A stretch of DNA of 64,000 nt, taken from NCBI GenBank assembly GCA_016763075.1, contig JAESUM010000059.1:1-64000 (forward strand), in the 5' to 3' direction. The stretch comes from Pseudomonadales bacterium. Its GTDB lineage: Bacteria > Pseudomonadota > Gammaproteobacteria > Pseudomonadales > JAHRWD01. Shown piece by piece: positions 29,952-40,561 of this stretch. The notes beneath the pieces are model-generated. The model worked only from the letters and a program-made list of their open reading frames with translations. It was not told the DNA's origin and did not search any database. Position 1 is the first letter of the stretch; each line of letters starts with the position of its first letter. The translations under genes were made by a program, and so were the position numbers.

Positions 29952-31940
29952 TCACTCTTCTTCGTCTGAATCAATCTCAACCAGTAGTTGGCGAATTTTA
30001 ACCTGATCGCCATCGCTGATCGAAACTGCCGTCACCGTACCCGACACATCTGAACGAAGCTGATGCTCCATTTTCATAGCATCAAGCAATACCATTACGT
30101 CACCATTCTCGACTCTGTCACCCACTTTGACGTTAACCGTCATTACACTGCCATCCAGCGGCGCGGTTACCCTGCCCTGGCCTGCAGAGTCCTCAGATGC
30201 TGGCGGTGCTAACGTGATGTCGGTGATCGCAATATTGCCACGCGCGCCGTCTAAATAAACAACATCATCCGCTCGTACAAAAGTGATCGCGCTATTCACA
30301 CGGCTCAATAAATATTGGCAACGGTTACCCGAAATACTTACATCTGCAAACACAGCACTTTCATCACCAACCGTTACGGTGTAGACCAAACCATTAGGGC
30401 GCTGCTCGTGTGTGGTCAGCACCACCTGATACGCTTCTTCCGCTACAGAGAACGTGTAATGAGATGGCTGACGGTTGGCTGTACGCCACCCCATATATTG
30501 GTCCGCGTGGGCGACTTCTGTACCCGATTCAATGTAAGTAATAATTGCCGCTAAACCCAGCTCAAATACACCAGGAGCCACCACCGATAACGACAGATCA
30601 TCAGCAAAATCTTTTTCGATAAACGCAGTACTTGCTGTTCCAGCCGCAAATACGGGGTGGCCCAAAATAGCCGCCAAAAATGATTTATTGGTATTCACGC
30701 CAAGCAGGTTGGTATCTTCTACCGCTGCGATCAAACGTCGCCGTGCGTCATCGCGGTTACTACCGTAACTGATCACTTTGGCTACCATTGGGTCGTAAAA
30801 CGGGCTAATCGCGTTACCCTGAACAATACCGTGATCAAAGCGAACGCCTTCTTGATCCGGGGTATTCCAATACAAAACTGGACCAGTTTGCGGCATAAAG
30901 TTTTGCGCGGGGTCTTCTGCGTAGATTCGTACTTCAATCGAGTGACCGTTAAATTCGATCTCTTCTTGTTTCAGCGGAAGCGTTTCACCTGCTGCAACAC
31001 GAATTTGCCAGTCAACCAAATCTAGCCCTGTCACCATTTCGGTAACCGGATGCTCAACTTGAAGCCGAGTATTCATTTCAAGGAAGTAGTAATCGCCGTT
31101 TTTATCGACCAAAAATTCTACCGTACCTGCACCCACGTAGTTGCACGATTGAGCCGCAGCAACGGCAGTGCTACCCATTTTTTCGCGCAATACTTCGTTA
31201 ACCACTGGCGACGGGCTTTCTTCGACTACTTTTTGGTGGCGACGCTGTACTGAGCAATCTCGTTCGCCCAAATGCACGCAGTTGCCGTGTTTATCGGCAA
31301 ATACTTGAATCTCAACATGATGAGGTTCAATGACTGCTTTTTCGATAATCAGCTCGCCGCTTCCGAAGGAGTTTTCTGCTTCAGTTCGCGCGGAAACAAT
31401 TTGCGTAGCTAGCTCGGATTCTTCAAACACCAAACGCATTCCGCGCCCACCGCCACCGGCAGAGGCTTTCACCATGACCGGAAAACCAATTTTCTTAGCT
31501 TCTTCAATCAGCACGTTGTCGGACTGGTCGGCCCCTTCGTAGCCTGGGATGGTTGGAACACCCGCTTCTTGCATAGCAATTTTCGATAAACGCTTACTAC
31601 CCATCAACTCAACCGCGCCTGCCGGTGGTCCAATAAAGGTAATATTTTCTTTTTCGCAGGCCGCAACAAAGTCAGTATTTTCTGAAAGAAAACCGTAACC
31701 CGGGTGAACCGCATCTGCACCTGATAATTTGCAGGCTTCGATAATTTTATCAATCAATAAATAAGACTGACCGACTGGCGCTGGGCCAATACAAACCGAT
31801 TGATCGGCTTCAATAACATGGCGTGCGCCGGCATCGGCTTCGCTGTATACGGCTACGGTACGGTAGCCTAATTTCTTCGCTGTTTTAATGACTCGAACCG
31901 CGATTTCACCACGGTTAGCGATAAGTATTTTTGAAAACAT
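29952..31940 (-). CDS. Acyl-CoA carboxylase biotin-containing alpha subunit (AtuF/LiuD-like)
   Basis: MFSKILIANRGEIAVRVIKTAKKLG and biotinyl motif LLDAMKMEHQ. Confidence 0.9.
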   Translation of the reverse strand: MFSKILIANRGEIAVRVIKTAKKLGYRTVAVYSEADAGARHVIEADQSVCIGPAPVGQSYLLIDKIIEACKLSGADAVHPGYGFLSENTDFVAACEKENITFIGPPAGAVELMGSKRLSKIAMQEAGVPTIPGYEGADQSDNVLIEEAKKIGFPVMVKASAGGGGRGMRLVFEESELATQIVSARTEAENSFGSGELIIEKAVIEPHHVEIQVFADKHGNCVHLGERDCSVQRRHQKVVEESPSPVVNEVLREKMGSTAVAAAQSCNYVGAGTVEFLVDKNGDYYFLEMNTRLQVEHPVTEMVTGLDLVDWQIRVAAGETLPLKQEEIEFNGHSIEVRIYAEDPAQNFMPQTGPVLYWNTPDQEGVRFDHGIVQGNAISPFYDPMVAKVISYGSNRDDARRRLIAAVEDTNLLGVNTNKSFLAAILGHPVFAAGTASTAFIEKDFADDLSLSVVAPGVFELGLAAIITYIESGTEVAHADQYMGWRTANRQPSHYTFSVAEEAYQVVLTTHEQRPNGLVYTVTVGDESAVFADVSISGNRCQYLLSRVNSAITFVRADDVVYLDGARGNIAITDITLAPPASEDSAGQGRVTAPLDGSVMTVNVKVGDRVENGDVMVLLDAMKMEHQLRSDVSGTVTAVSISDGDQVKIRQLLVEIDSDEEE

Positions 31941-32089
31941 CAGATAACTCCGAATGCTGTTAATTCCATTTCGCGCTTATTTGCGCCCTTCTACAGTGCT
32001 TCTAAAACGTGCTTTAAATGCGCGCTGTAGTGAATCTATATGTTGTGTAGTACCTAAGGTTTTACCGGCTTGTGCCAGTGAAAGCCCTT

Positions 32090-33703
32090 CTACATACGCG
32101 CCACGCCAAAAGTATTTGGCTGTAGTTCACGGCGATCAGCATCCCAACAAATATCAAGACACATACCTAAAACCTTACGGGTATCACGCGGGTCAATAAT
32201 GCCGTCGTCCCATAATCTGGCGGAACCAAATACGGTTTCTGAACCTTTATCCAGCGCATCTTTGGTGGCTTTTTCAATCATAGAAATTTTTGCTTCGTCG
32301 GGCTCAACTCCAAGTCGCGCAGCTTTGGCTTCGCTGATAATACGCATCACCATGCCCGCTTGGGTGCCGCCCATGACTGCTGTTCGCGCCACTGGCCATG
32401 CAAATACGAAACGCGGGTCTAAACCACGGCCACACATTGCATAGTTACCTGCACCGTAAGATGCACCAACAATTACCGTGAGTTTTGGCACACGGCAATT
32501 AGCCACTGCTTGCAACATTTTTGATCCGTGTTTGATAATGCCGTTTTGCTCATACTCCGTACCCACGTTAAAACCGGTGGTGTTGTGGAAGAACAAAATA
32601 GGCGTTTGCGACTGATCACATAACTGAATAAATTGAGCGGCTTTCGCAGAACCATAATGAGTGATTGGGCCATTGTTGCCAATCAAACCAACCTTATGTC
32701 CTTGAATGCTCAGATGTCCGCAAACTGTGTGGGAATCCCATTCGTTTTTAAATTCAAGAAAACGCGAGCCATCGGCGATACGCGCAATGATTTCTTTTAC
32801 ATCATACGGGTGGCGAGATTCTTTTGGCACAACCCCCATGATCGATTCCATCTCGTAGACTGGTTCGTCATATTTATAGTTTGGAGCGCCTGGGCCGGTT
32901 TCATTCCACGGGATTTGCGCCATGATTTCTCGCGCATAACGGATACCGTCGCGGTCATCTTCTGCCAAATATTCTGCACAACCAGAAACTTGCGTGTGCA
33001 TTTCTGCACCGCCGAGTTCTTCATCACTGGCTACCTCGCCAGTAGCGGCTTTTAGTAATGGCGGGCCAGCCAAAAACATTTTAGATTGGCCTTTAATCAT
33101 CACCATGTAATCCGACAAACCCGGTTGATAAGCACCACCGGCGGTTGCGTTACCATGCACGACAGTCACTTGCGGTATGCCCATTGCAGACATTACAGAT
33201 TGGTTATAGAAAGTACGCCCGCCATCTACAAAGCCATCAGCGGCCTGTGTTAAACGTGCACCGCCGCTTTCACCCATAGAAACCACTGGCAGCTTGTTAG
33301 CCATCGCGATTTCCTGCATACGGAAACCTTTTTTGCCCGTTGCTGGCCCACCGGTTCCGCCTTTATAAGCAGAGTTACTGGCATTTACGATACAGCGAAT
33401 ACCGCTTACGTACCCAATACCAATAATATTGCCGCCACCGCCACCGTCTTTGTCTTCGGGGTCCATTTGGTAACCGGCAAGAGTACCAATTTCAAGAAAA
33501 GGTGATCCTGCATCTAGCATTAGGTTAACCCGCTCCCGAGGCATCAGCATTCCGCGATCACGGAATTTTGGAATAGCCTTGTTGGCGGTATCAATCATTT
33601 TTTGTTCGATAGAACGAAAGGCATCTATTTGCCCTTGCATAAACTCGACATTCTCCGCATAGCTTGGGCTATTGGTGTCGATCTTCGTTTCAATAACAGG
33701 CAT
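32090..33703 (-). CDS. Acyl-CoA carboxylase beta (carboxyltransferase) subunit (AtuC/LiuB-like)
   Basis: Carboxyltransferase signatures GESGGARL, GNATAGGAYQPG, GASYGAGNYAMCGRGLDPRFVFAWP. Confidence 0.9.
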   Translation of the reverse strand: MPVIETKIDTNSPSYAENVEFMQGQIDAFRSIEQKMIDTANKAIPKFRDRGMLMPRERVNLMLDAGSPFLEIGTLAGYQMDPEDKDGGGGGNIIGIGYVSGIRCIVNASNSAYKGGTGGPATGKKGFRMQEIAMANKLPVVSMGESGGARLTQAADGFVDGGRTFYNQSVMSAMGIPQVTVVHGNATAGGAYQPGLSDYMVMIKGQSKMFLAGPPLLKAATGEVASDEELGGAEMHTQVSGCAEYLAEDDRDGIRYAREIMAQIPWNETGPGAPNYKYDEPVYEMESIMGVVPKESRHPYDVKEIIARIADGSRFLEFKNEWDSHTVCGHLSIQGHKVGLIGNNGPITHYGSAKAAQFIQLCDQSQTPILFFHNTTGFNVGTEYEQNGIIKHGSKMLQAVANCRVPKLTVIVGASYGAGNYAMCGRGLDPRFVFAWPVARTAVMGGTQAGMVMRIISEAKAARLGVEPDEAKISMIEKATKDALDKGSETVFGSARLWDDGIIDPRDTRKVLGMCLDICWDADRRELQPNTFGVARM

Positions 33704-33918
33704 GGTATTTCCCTATTTATTTACAACAAGTTTGTGAATGTTTGATTCGGTTAAACGCTGGAGGTTGTAATAAAAATTAAATTATTCAAAAAATTTCAGC
33801 CAAGCTCATTCCCCAGAATAAATATTAAGGTGAATGAACTTGGCTGTATATTTTAAAAAAAGAAATTATTTATCTAGCAGAATTACCAGCTCGAATTTTA
33901 TTAACTGTGATGCGAAAG

Positions 33919-34725
33919 TTATCGGCCTTTCCAAACCGGCTCACGTTTTTCAAAAAATGCGGTGATCCCTTCTTTTACATCTTCCGTTTGTTTGGTTTTT
34001 TCGAGCATCCCTTTTAAGTAAGGGATAGCATCATCAAACTCCATACTTTCCTGGTGATAAAATGCTTCCAACCCGAGCTTAATAGTTGCTGGTGAATAAC
34101 TAGCGATTTCAGCCGCTAACTCATCTACGCGTTGATCAAGTTGGTCTGCTGGCACTACGTCTGTTGCCAACCCAAGCTCCAATGCTTTTTGAGCATCAAT
34201 ACGAAACACGCGCATGGCAAAATCCAAACCTTGGCGCCGCGGCATTACGCGAAACAGCCCAGCCATTACCATAAATGGCCACAGCGCTCGTTTAATTTCT
34301 GGCGCGCTGAAGTAAATGTGATCTGCTGCAACCACGTGGGTTGCGTTACAGGTCATCAACAAGCCACCCGCCAACACAGGCCCTTGGGCTTTAACAATTA
34401 CGGGTTTGCAAATATCCCGCAGTAACATGCCGAGTTCTTTGCCATCGTTAACTTCGGGCACTGTACTGGAGCTTGGTGGGGCACCGTCTCGCATGGCGCC
34501 AAGATCACCACCGGCACAAAAAATATCCCCTTTCGCAGCTAATACAACCACTCTGACTTCTGAGTCTTGTCCGGCTACACGTATTGCGTAGGCTAATTCT
34601 TTGCCTAGCGTTGGACTAATTGAGTTTTTCTTCTCTGGACGGTTCAGGGTAATTGTCATGACATTGTTTGCCATTTCGACAATCACACATTCAAAAACCA
34701 ATCCTTCTAGTGAATATGTTTCCAC
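33919..34725 (-). CDS. Enoyl-CoA hydratase/isomerase family protein (AtuE-like)
   Basis: ITLNRPEKKNSIS...FCAGGDLGAMRDG crotonase motifs. Confidence 0.88.
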   Translation of the reverse strand: METYSLEGLVFECVIVEMANNVMTITLNRPEKKNSISPTLGKELAYAIRVAGQDSEVRVVVLAAKGDIFCAGGDLGAMRDGAPPSSSTVPEVNDGKELGMLLRDICKPVIVKAQGPVLAGGLLMTCNATHVVAADHIYFSAPEIKRALWPFMVMAGLFRVMPRRQGLDFAMRVFRIDAQKALELGLATDVVPADQLDQRVDELAAEIASYSPATIKLGLEAFYHQESMEFDDAIPYLKGMLEKTKQTEDVKEGITAFFEKREPVWKGR

Positions 34726-34880
34726 GGTGATTCCCTCTTACGTTTTATTGTTTTTATATGCTATTTGCTGATTATTATTTTCAATAACATTTGATCGAAT
34801 TTAGGCTTATTGAGATCTCAAAAAAAAGCCTCTACCTCAGACCAAAAATTGGCAAAAGGTAAAGGCCTTTTAATTATGAA

Positions 34881-36659
34881 CTAGCAGACTCGTTTAATAG
34901 ATACTGGAATATCCACGACTTTTGCTCGTAGGTATTCGCCCAGTGTTTTGGCTTGTGGGTCCATTCGAGTTGAAGAAGACACACCGTCTTGCAAAAGGCC
35001 ATGAACGTAAAAGTTCAGTCCCAACAAGTTAGCGAATTTATAACGCTCTACTTCAAATTCAGCCATATCAGGCAATAGTTCTTTGAATTTTTCTACGGTC
35101 AAAAATGACTCTAAGAACGAATAAGCTTCTGGTGTTGTACCCCAGATACCAACGTTAGCAGACCCGCCCTTATCTCCCGACCGCGCAGCATACAAACGAC
35201 CCAGCGCAGTTTTTTCTGTTGGGCCAGTCGGTACTGGAGGCATATTTGGTTGCGGTGTTTCAACGCTAACGACTGGAAGACCCAACTGGTTGGTTGGCGT
35301 AATGACTTTTTCAACGCCATCCATGATTACGTTTTCTTGGATGTGTTTACTATCAACCAGTGCAGGCCAGTAACGAATAAACGCCTGACCTTTACCTATT
35401 GGGCTCATCACTGAAAAACCAGGCACGTTAGCTAGGCCCATTTCGGTCATTTTTCTACCTAGATGTGGGCCGCTAATGCTTGCGTCTTTCGCCACCATAT
35501 TAATTCTAAACAAAGAAAAGTTTTCTTCGTTGGTAGGTGGGTTTTCTTTTCCGGTAGGGATAAATTCAGTGGTGATTTTATCGAAGCTTTCTCTACCGCC
35601 TGCCATTTCGAAGAAGGCATCGGTGAAGGTTTCTGCTTTAGCTTCCGCATCTAAACCATGAATAGCCAGTGTCATGCTGTTTTTGTGGCCGCCGGAAACA
35701 TTGATACATACTTTGTGAGTATCGGTTGGGGTTGCGCCCTTTACTTCGCTAACCAGTACCCGGTCTTTACCCACTTGCTCAATTTTCATGGTATCGAAAT
35801 GACCGATAACATCAGGGTTCAAGTATTCAGGTTTACGAATTTCGTACATCATTTGTGCAGTAACTGTACCGACCGATACCAGTCCGCCAGTACCTTCGTG
35901 TTTGCCCACAACAAAAGAGCCGTCGTTGTGAATTTCTGCGTAGGGGTAGCCTACGTTTACAAAACTAGGTACTTCTTTAAAGAACGAGTAGTTTCCGCCT
36001 GTAGCCTGGCAGCCACATTCAATAATGTGACCAGCAGCCAATGCGCCAGCAAGTTGATCGTAGTCATCACGTTTCCAGCCGTATTTCCATGCCGCTGGGC
36101 CCATTACGACAGCAGCATCCGTAACTCGCGGTGCAATTACAATGTCTGCGCCTTGGTTCATTGCTTCGACAATACCCCAGCAACCCAGATAGGCGTTGGC
36201 GGTAACGGCGGGGAAAGGTGCTTCGCTAAGCGGTATGCCTTTATCCATATTAATGAAGGGTTCGCCTTGCTCTTGCAGGCCGGCTAGACGAGGGATTAAA
36301 TCGTCGCCATCGATATAAGCAATTTTGGGGCTAAGACCTAGTTTGGTCGCCACTTCATGCATGGCTTCGGCGCAGGCTTTCGGGTTTAACCCGCCAGCAT
36401 TGGTCACCACTTTGATACCCTTATCCATACAAGCACCCATCACCTGTTCCATCTGGGTAATGATGGTATTCACGAATCCCCGCTTGGGGTCTTTTAACAT
36501 TTGCCGATACAAGATCACCATCGTCAGTTCGGCGAGGTAATCTCCCGTCAATACATCGATTCGGCCGCCTTCGACCAGGTCTCTTGCTGCGGTGACTTTA
36601 TCACCATAAAAGCCACTACAGTTGGCTACAATTAGCTTTTCACGTTCCTGAGACGACAT
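34881..36659 (-). CDS. Acyclic terpene utilization AtuA family protein
   Basis: ANCSGFYGDKVTAARDLVEGGRIDVLTGDYLAELTM and VIAPRVTDAAVVMGPAAW typical of AtuA/DUF1446. Confidence 0.9.
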   Translation of the reverse strand: MSSQEREKLIVANCSGFYGDKVTAARDLVEGGRIDVLTGDYLAELTMVILYRQMLKDPKRGFVNTIITQMEQVMGACMDKGIKVVTNAGGLNPKACAEAMHEVATKLGLSPKIAYIDGDDLIPRLAGLQEQGEPFINMDKGIPLSEAPFPAVTANAYLGCWGIVEAMNQGADIVIAPRVTDAAVVMGPAAWKYGWKRDDYDQLAGALAAGHIIECGCQATGGNYSFFKEVPSFVNVGYPYAEIHNDGSFVVGKHEGTGGLVSVGTVTAQMMYEIRKPEYLNPDVIGHFDTMKIEQVGKDRVLVSEVKGATPTDTHKVCINVSGGHKNSMTLAIHGLDAEAKAETFTDAFFEMAGGRESFDKITTEFIPTGKENPPTNEENFSLFRINMVAKDASISGPHLGRKMTEMGLANVPGFSVMSPIGKGQAFIRYWPALVDSKHIQENVIMDGVEKVITPTNQLGLPVVSVETPQPNMPPVPTGPTEKTALGRLYAARSGDKGGSANVGIWGTTPEAYSFLESFLTVEKFKELLPDMAEFEVERYKFANLLGLNFYVHGLLQDGVSSSTRMDPQAKTLGEYLRAKVVDIPVSIKRVC

Positions 36660-36948
36660 AAAAGATACTCCTATCCATGATATAAACTTGACATAAAAAC
36701 AGAATGAACCGCAATTTCGGCTCTAATAACAAAAGTCCAAAATCAACCGGTGTTACGTAGGTATGTTGCGAATATCGTTGTTATTATTTATAGCCAGTTA
36801 GAGTAAACGCTTGGGGGCTAAATTGGCAAGTGTTGCGGGCAATTGTTTACCTACGATAGGATAATTCGTCCCTGCGGCGGCTTGGTTGATATACTTGCCG
36901 CACTGAGCATACCAACCAACACACGCCACTGAGCAAAAAGGAGCACAC

Positions 36949-37230
36949 ATGCCACAAGCAGAATGGGAGCAACATAAAGACCGAATCATCAATCACATGA
37001 ACGATGACCACGTAGAACACATGATTGACATGATTCACCACTTTTTTGGTACCAAACCCGATACCGCCAAATTGGTAGATCTAAGCTCAGAAGGGTTCAA
37101 TATTCAAACCAACGAACAAACCCACTACTTAGCGTTTGAACAGCCCTGCACCACTCCACGTGAAATAGCCAAAGAAGCCGCACGGCTGGCCAACTTCGCC
37201 CGGGAAGAACTCGACAAAGCAGGCAAATAA
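36949..37230 (+). CDS. DUF2470 (HugZ C-terminal-like) protein
   Basis: HMNDDHVEHMIDMIHHFFGTKPDTAKLVDLSSEGF. Confidence 0.8.
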   Translation: MPQAEWEQHKDRIINHMNDDHVEHMIDMIHHFFGTKPDTAKLVDLSSEGFNIQTNEQTHYLAFEQPCTTPREIAKEAARLANFAREELDKAGK

Positions 37231-37238
37231 ACCCGTCC

Positions 37239-37853
37239 ATGGCAAAACGCCCTACATGCGAGCGGTGCCAACGCCCGCAATCCGTATGCTTGTGCCCGCA
37301 TATTAAAGCCATCAACAACCAGTGGCCAGTGCATATATTGCAGCACCCCCACGAAACCAAGCATGCCATTGGCACCGCCAAAATTGCCCAGCTTAGCTTA
37401 AAGCACTGCCAAACCACGGTCTGCGAAACCATATTACCTGGCAGTGCATTTGAAGCCTGGTTAAAGCAGCACAATCCAATACTGGTTTACCCCGGCGAAC
37501 AAGCCAATACACCCCGTAATTTAATCGACCAGCCCGAGCGTACATTACTATTAGTCGATGCCAGCTGGCGCAAAAGCCGGCGCATGCTGTTTGAATCGCC
37601 GATGTTACAAAACTTACAACGTGTATGCCTGCAACCTAGCGAGCCATCGCGTTACAAAATCCGCAAAACACCTAGCCTAGATAGCCTTTCTACACTAGAG
37701 GCCATCGTCGAATTATTAGCTACCCTAGAAAACAGCCAAGAAAAGTACCAACCTATGCTCAACGCAATGGACTGGATGATAGAAAAGCAAATTGAGAAAA
37801 TTGGACCTGAACAGTTCAAAAAAAACTATACCGATAAACTGGAGAACCCATGA
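37239..37853 (+). CDS. DTW-domain tRNA-uridine aminocarboxypropyltransferase-like protein
   Basis: RPTCERCQRPQSVCLCPHI ... VLVDASWRKSRRM-type motif (LLLVDASWRKSRRM). Confidence 0.85.
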   Translation: MAKRPTCERCQRPQSVCLCPHIKAINNQWPVHILQHPHETKHAIGTAKIAQLSLKHCQTTVCETILPGSAFEAWLKQHNPILVYPGEQANTPRNLIDQPERTLLLVDASWRKSRRMLFESPMLQNLQRVCLQPSEPSRYKIRKTPSLDSLSTLEAIVELLATLENSQEKYQPMLNAMDWMIEKQIEKIGPEQFKKNYTDKLENP

Positions 37854-38161
37854 GCCTTACCGGAAAATTACTCGGCGACTGCGCGCCCTACATCTACAAC
37901 CTAATTTACGATATTGATGTACGCATGTTATTTATAGAATGTATTGACGAGCCCGACACCAAACAACCTGACCTCCGCATTGTTTTCCCAGAAATACTAA
38001 GCTACAGCGAGACCAACGAACAAAGCAAACCCGATGATGAATACATTGACGATTTAGTGCTTATTGATGAAATAGAAAAGGGTAGAATTGCGATACATAC
38101 CTATAAGAAAAAGATAGAAATAACACTTACAGGCAAGCCTTTTACGGAAGATATTGATTAA
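37850..38161 (+). CDS. Hypothetical protein (103 aa)
   Basis: Start overlaps the DTW gene stop (ATGA), implying translational coupling. Confidence 0.65.
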   Translation: MSLTGKLLGDCAPYIYNLIYDIDVRMLFIECIDEPDTKQPDLRIVFPEILSYSETNEQSKPDDEYIDDLVLIDEIEKGRIAIHTYKKKIEITLTGKPFTEDID

Positions 38162-38439
38162 TCGATAACACCGCAATAGTTTCGCCAGCCAGAGCGAATA
38201 AGCCCAAAAACGCCCTACGTTCCCAGCCAATTATTTGCCGTTTTAGCTCGTTACTAAACGGTTACTTGCAGTCTTTCTTTCACTTCAATATTAACTCGAT
38301 AAATATAAAAACTTACACTTAGTAGTTAAAAATCACTAAATGTGTAGTACGTGTACATGGTGGCAAAATTATATACACGGACGAGGCTTGAAGAAACACA
38401 GCCCATCGACGGTAAAATACCGCTGACGGAATTTAAAGC

Positions 38440-38487
38440 AAAAAAACGGGCTTTTTAACCAGGAAAATAATCCCGGTTAAAAAGCCC
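38440..38487 (-). terminator. Rho-independent terminator of the 40.6-42.2 kb carboxylase operon
   Basis: 16-bp near-perfect stem gggctttttaaccagg/cccggttaaaaagccc followed on the minus strand by GTTTTTTT. Confidence 0.85.
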
Positions 38488-38591
38488 AATTCAAGCATTA
38501 CGTAGCTATGGTTTAAGCACGTTTACCAGCCTCATAATTTTAAGACTGATAAACCTACACTTACAACTACGCTGAACTTAGACGACGAAAA

Positions 38592-40559
38592 TTATTCCTC
38601 GTCTTCCTCTTCAAGTGCAATCAATAGCTCACCGTTAGCAGCTTGGTCACCAACAGCCACTCTGACTTCGGCAATCACACCATCACGCGGTGCTGAAATC
38701 TGATGCTCCATTTTCATGGCTTCAAGTATCAGCAGGGTTTGACCTTTTTCAACTGCATCACCTGGCTTGACGTTAACGACCAGTACAGCACCTGGCATAG
38801 GTGCAACCAAACCACCGCCGGCATCTTCGAGGCTTTTGAGTGGGAATCTTGGCAGCTCCTGGAATTCACAATCCCCATCGGGGCCATGAACAAACCAGTT
38901 GTCGTCGCCTGAATTCACTTCATAGTGAAGCCGTAGGCCGCCAATATTAATATCGACGGAACCTGCACCGGCATCAAGAATTTCAACATTGTACTTACGA
39001 TCAGCAATGCTTACATCCAGTGAACCACCACGTTTAAGGGCGTAGAGCACTTTGATCTCTTCGCCTTTGATAACTAATGGTGTGGACTCTGGTGGCATGT
39101 GCGAGTTACGCCAACCGCCTGGAATAGTCGGCAACATTTTTGCTTTTGCGCGACGTTTTGCACGGGATTCAACAATCACCGCTATCGCCGCTTTGTCGAT
39201 TTGATCGTTGGTAAGCGTACGAGTACGGGCCGGGTTTACACGTTCAATAAAGTCCGTGGTGGTATCGCCTTCTAAAAACTCTGGCGTTCTTAGTGCTGCT
39301 ACCAAAAAGTCACGGTTGGTGGTGAGACCTTGTATACGGGTCTGCTCCAATACTCGTGCTAAACGTGCGACGGCTTCACGGCGAGTTGGCGCGTGTACAA
39401 TCACTTTGGCAATCATCGGGTCAAAATCGATACCGATCTCACTTCCCGATTCAATGCCTGAATCGAATCGCGCATTGCCAGTGGTGGCCGGAACCCATAC
39501 ATGTACAGTGCCCGGTGAAGGCAGGAAATCCTGCTCGGGATCTTCGGCGTAGATACGCGCTTCAATCGCGTGGCCATTGATCGACAGGTCTTCCTGCGAA
39601 TAACCCAGCTCAGCGCCTTCGGCGATTCTGATCTGCTCGCGCACCAAATCAAGACCAGTAATCTCTTCAGTAATCGGGTGTTCAACTTGTAGCCGCGTAT
39701 TGACTTCAAGGAACCAAAACTCATCACCAGAGAGCAAAAACTCTACGGTCCCAGCCGATGAGTAACCAATGGTTTTAGCAGCGGCTACCGCTGCTGCGCC
39801 CATACGCTCCCGAATATCTTCGGTTACCGCAGGGGATGGTGCTTCTTCAATCACTTTTTGGTGACGTCGCTGGATGGAGCATTCACGCTCAAAGCAGTGC
39901 ACGATATTGCCGTGGGTATCACCAAGAATCTGGATCTCAACATGACGAGATGAGGTTAACCAGCGCTCCAAAAATACCGTGTCGTCGCCAAAGGATGAAG
40001 CGGCTTCGCGCCGTGCGGATGAAATAGCTTCTTCTAGATCTGCTTCAGTTTCAACAATTCGCATACCTCGGCCGCCGCCGCCAGCGGATGCCTTAACCAG
40101 TACCGGATAACCAATTTCTTTGGCGGCTGCCTTGAAGTCGTCGCCTGCGTTAAGTTCTGCCGCTGGCAGTGTAGGCACTTTGGCTTTCTGCATCAGTGCC
40201 TTAGCCGAAAGCTTGTCACCCATTTGGTCGATCGCTTCTGGCGATGGCCCAATCCAGGTAATACCTGCTTCGGTGATGGCTCGCGCAAAAGCCGTGTTCT
40301 CAGACAGGAAACCGTAACCGGGGTGTACCGCGTCGGCACCGGATGCCTTACAGGCGGCCAGTACTTTGTCGACATCAAGATAGGTTTCTGCAGAGGTTCT
40401 GCCATCCAGCGAGATTGCAATATCCGCTTCTTTGACAAAGGGTGCATTAACGTCAGCATCGGCATAAATAGCGACGGTGCCAATACCCATATCCCGAGCA
40501 GTACGCATAATACGGCGTGCAATTTCGCCACGGTTAGCGATCAATATTTTGGTGATCAT
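38592..40559 (-). CDS. Second acyl-CoA carboxylase biotin-containing alpha subunit
   Basis: MITKILIANRGEIARRIMRTARDMG and LILEAMKMEHQ; ORF track start 40574, start chosen at MITK. Confidence 0.9.
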   Translation of the reverse strand: MITKILIANRGEIARRIMRTARDMGIGTVAIYADADVNAPFVKEADIAISLDGRTSAETYLDVDKVLAACKASGADAVHPGYGFLSENTAFARAITEAGITWIGPSPEAIDQMGDKLSAKALMQKAKVPTLPAAELNAGDDFKAAAKEIGYPVLVKASAGGGGRGMRIVETEADLEEAISSARREAASSFGDDTVFLERWLTSSRHVEIQILGDTHGNIVHCFERECSIQRRHQKVIEEAPSPAVTEDIRERMGAAAVAAAKTIGYSSAGTVEFLLSGDEFWFLEVNTRLQVEHPITEEITGLDLVREQIRIAEGAELGYSQEDLSINGHAIEARIYAEDPEQDFLPSPGTVHVWVPATTGNARFDSGIESGSEIGIDFDPMIAKVIVHAPTRREAVARLARVLEQTRIQGLTTNRDFLVAALRTPEFLEGDTTTDFIERVNPARTRTLTNDQIDKAAIAVIVESRAKRRAKAKMLPTIPGGWRNSHMPPESTPLVIKGEEIKVLYALKRGGSLDVSIADRKYNVEILDAGAGSVDINIGGLRLHYEVNSGDDNWFVHGPDGDCEFQELPRFPLKSLEDAGGGLVAPMPGAVLVVNVKPGDAVEKGQTLLILEAMKMEHQISAPRDGVIAEVRVAVGDQAANGELLIALEEEDEE

Positions 40560-40561
40560 CT

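Noticed and set aside
31964-32089. About 40-codon open stretch (..EGLSLAQAGKTLGTTQHIDSLQRAFKARFRSTVEGRK) between the AtuC-like and AtuF-like genes
   Set aside because: No start codon in frame and no recognised domain; could be a remnant but cannot be supported
35658-36287. 209-aa + strand ORF inside the AtuA-like gene
   Set aside because: Antisense to a strongly conserved family, composition is that of a shadow ORF
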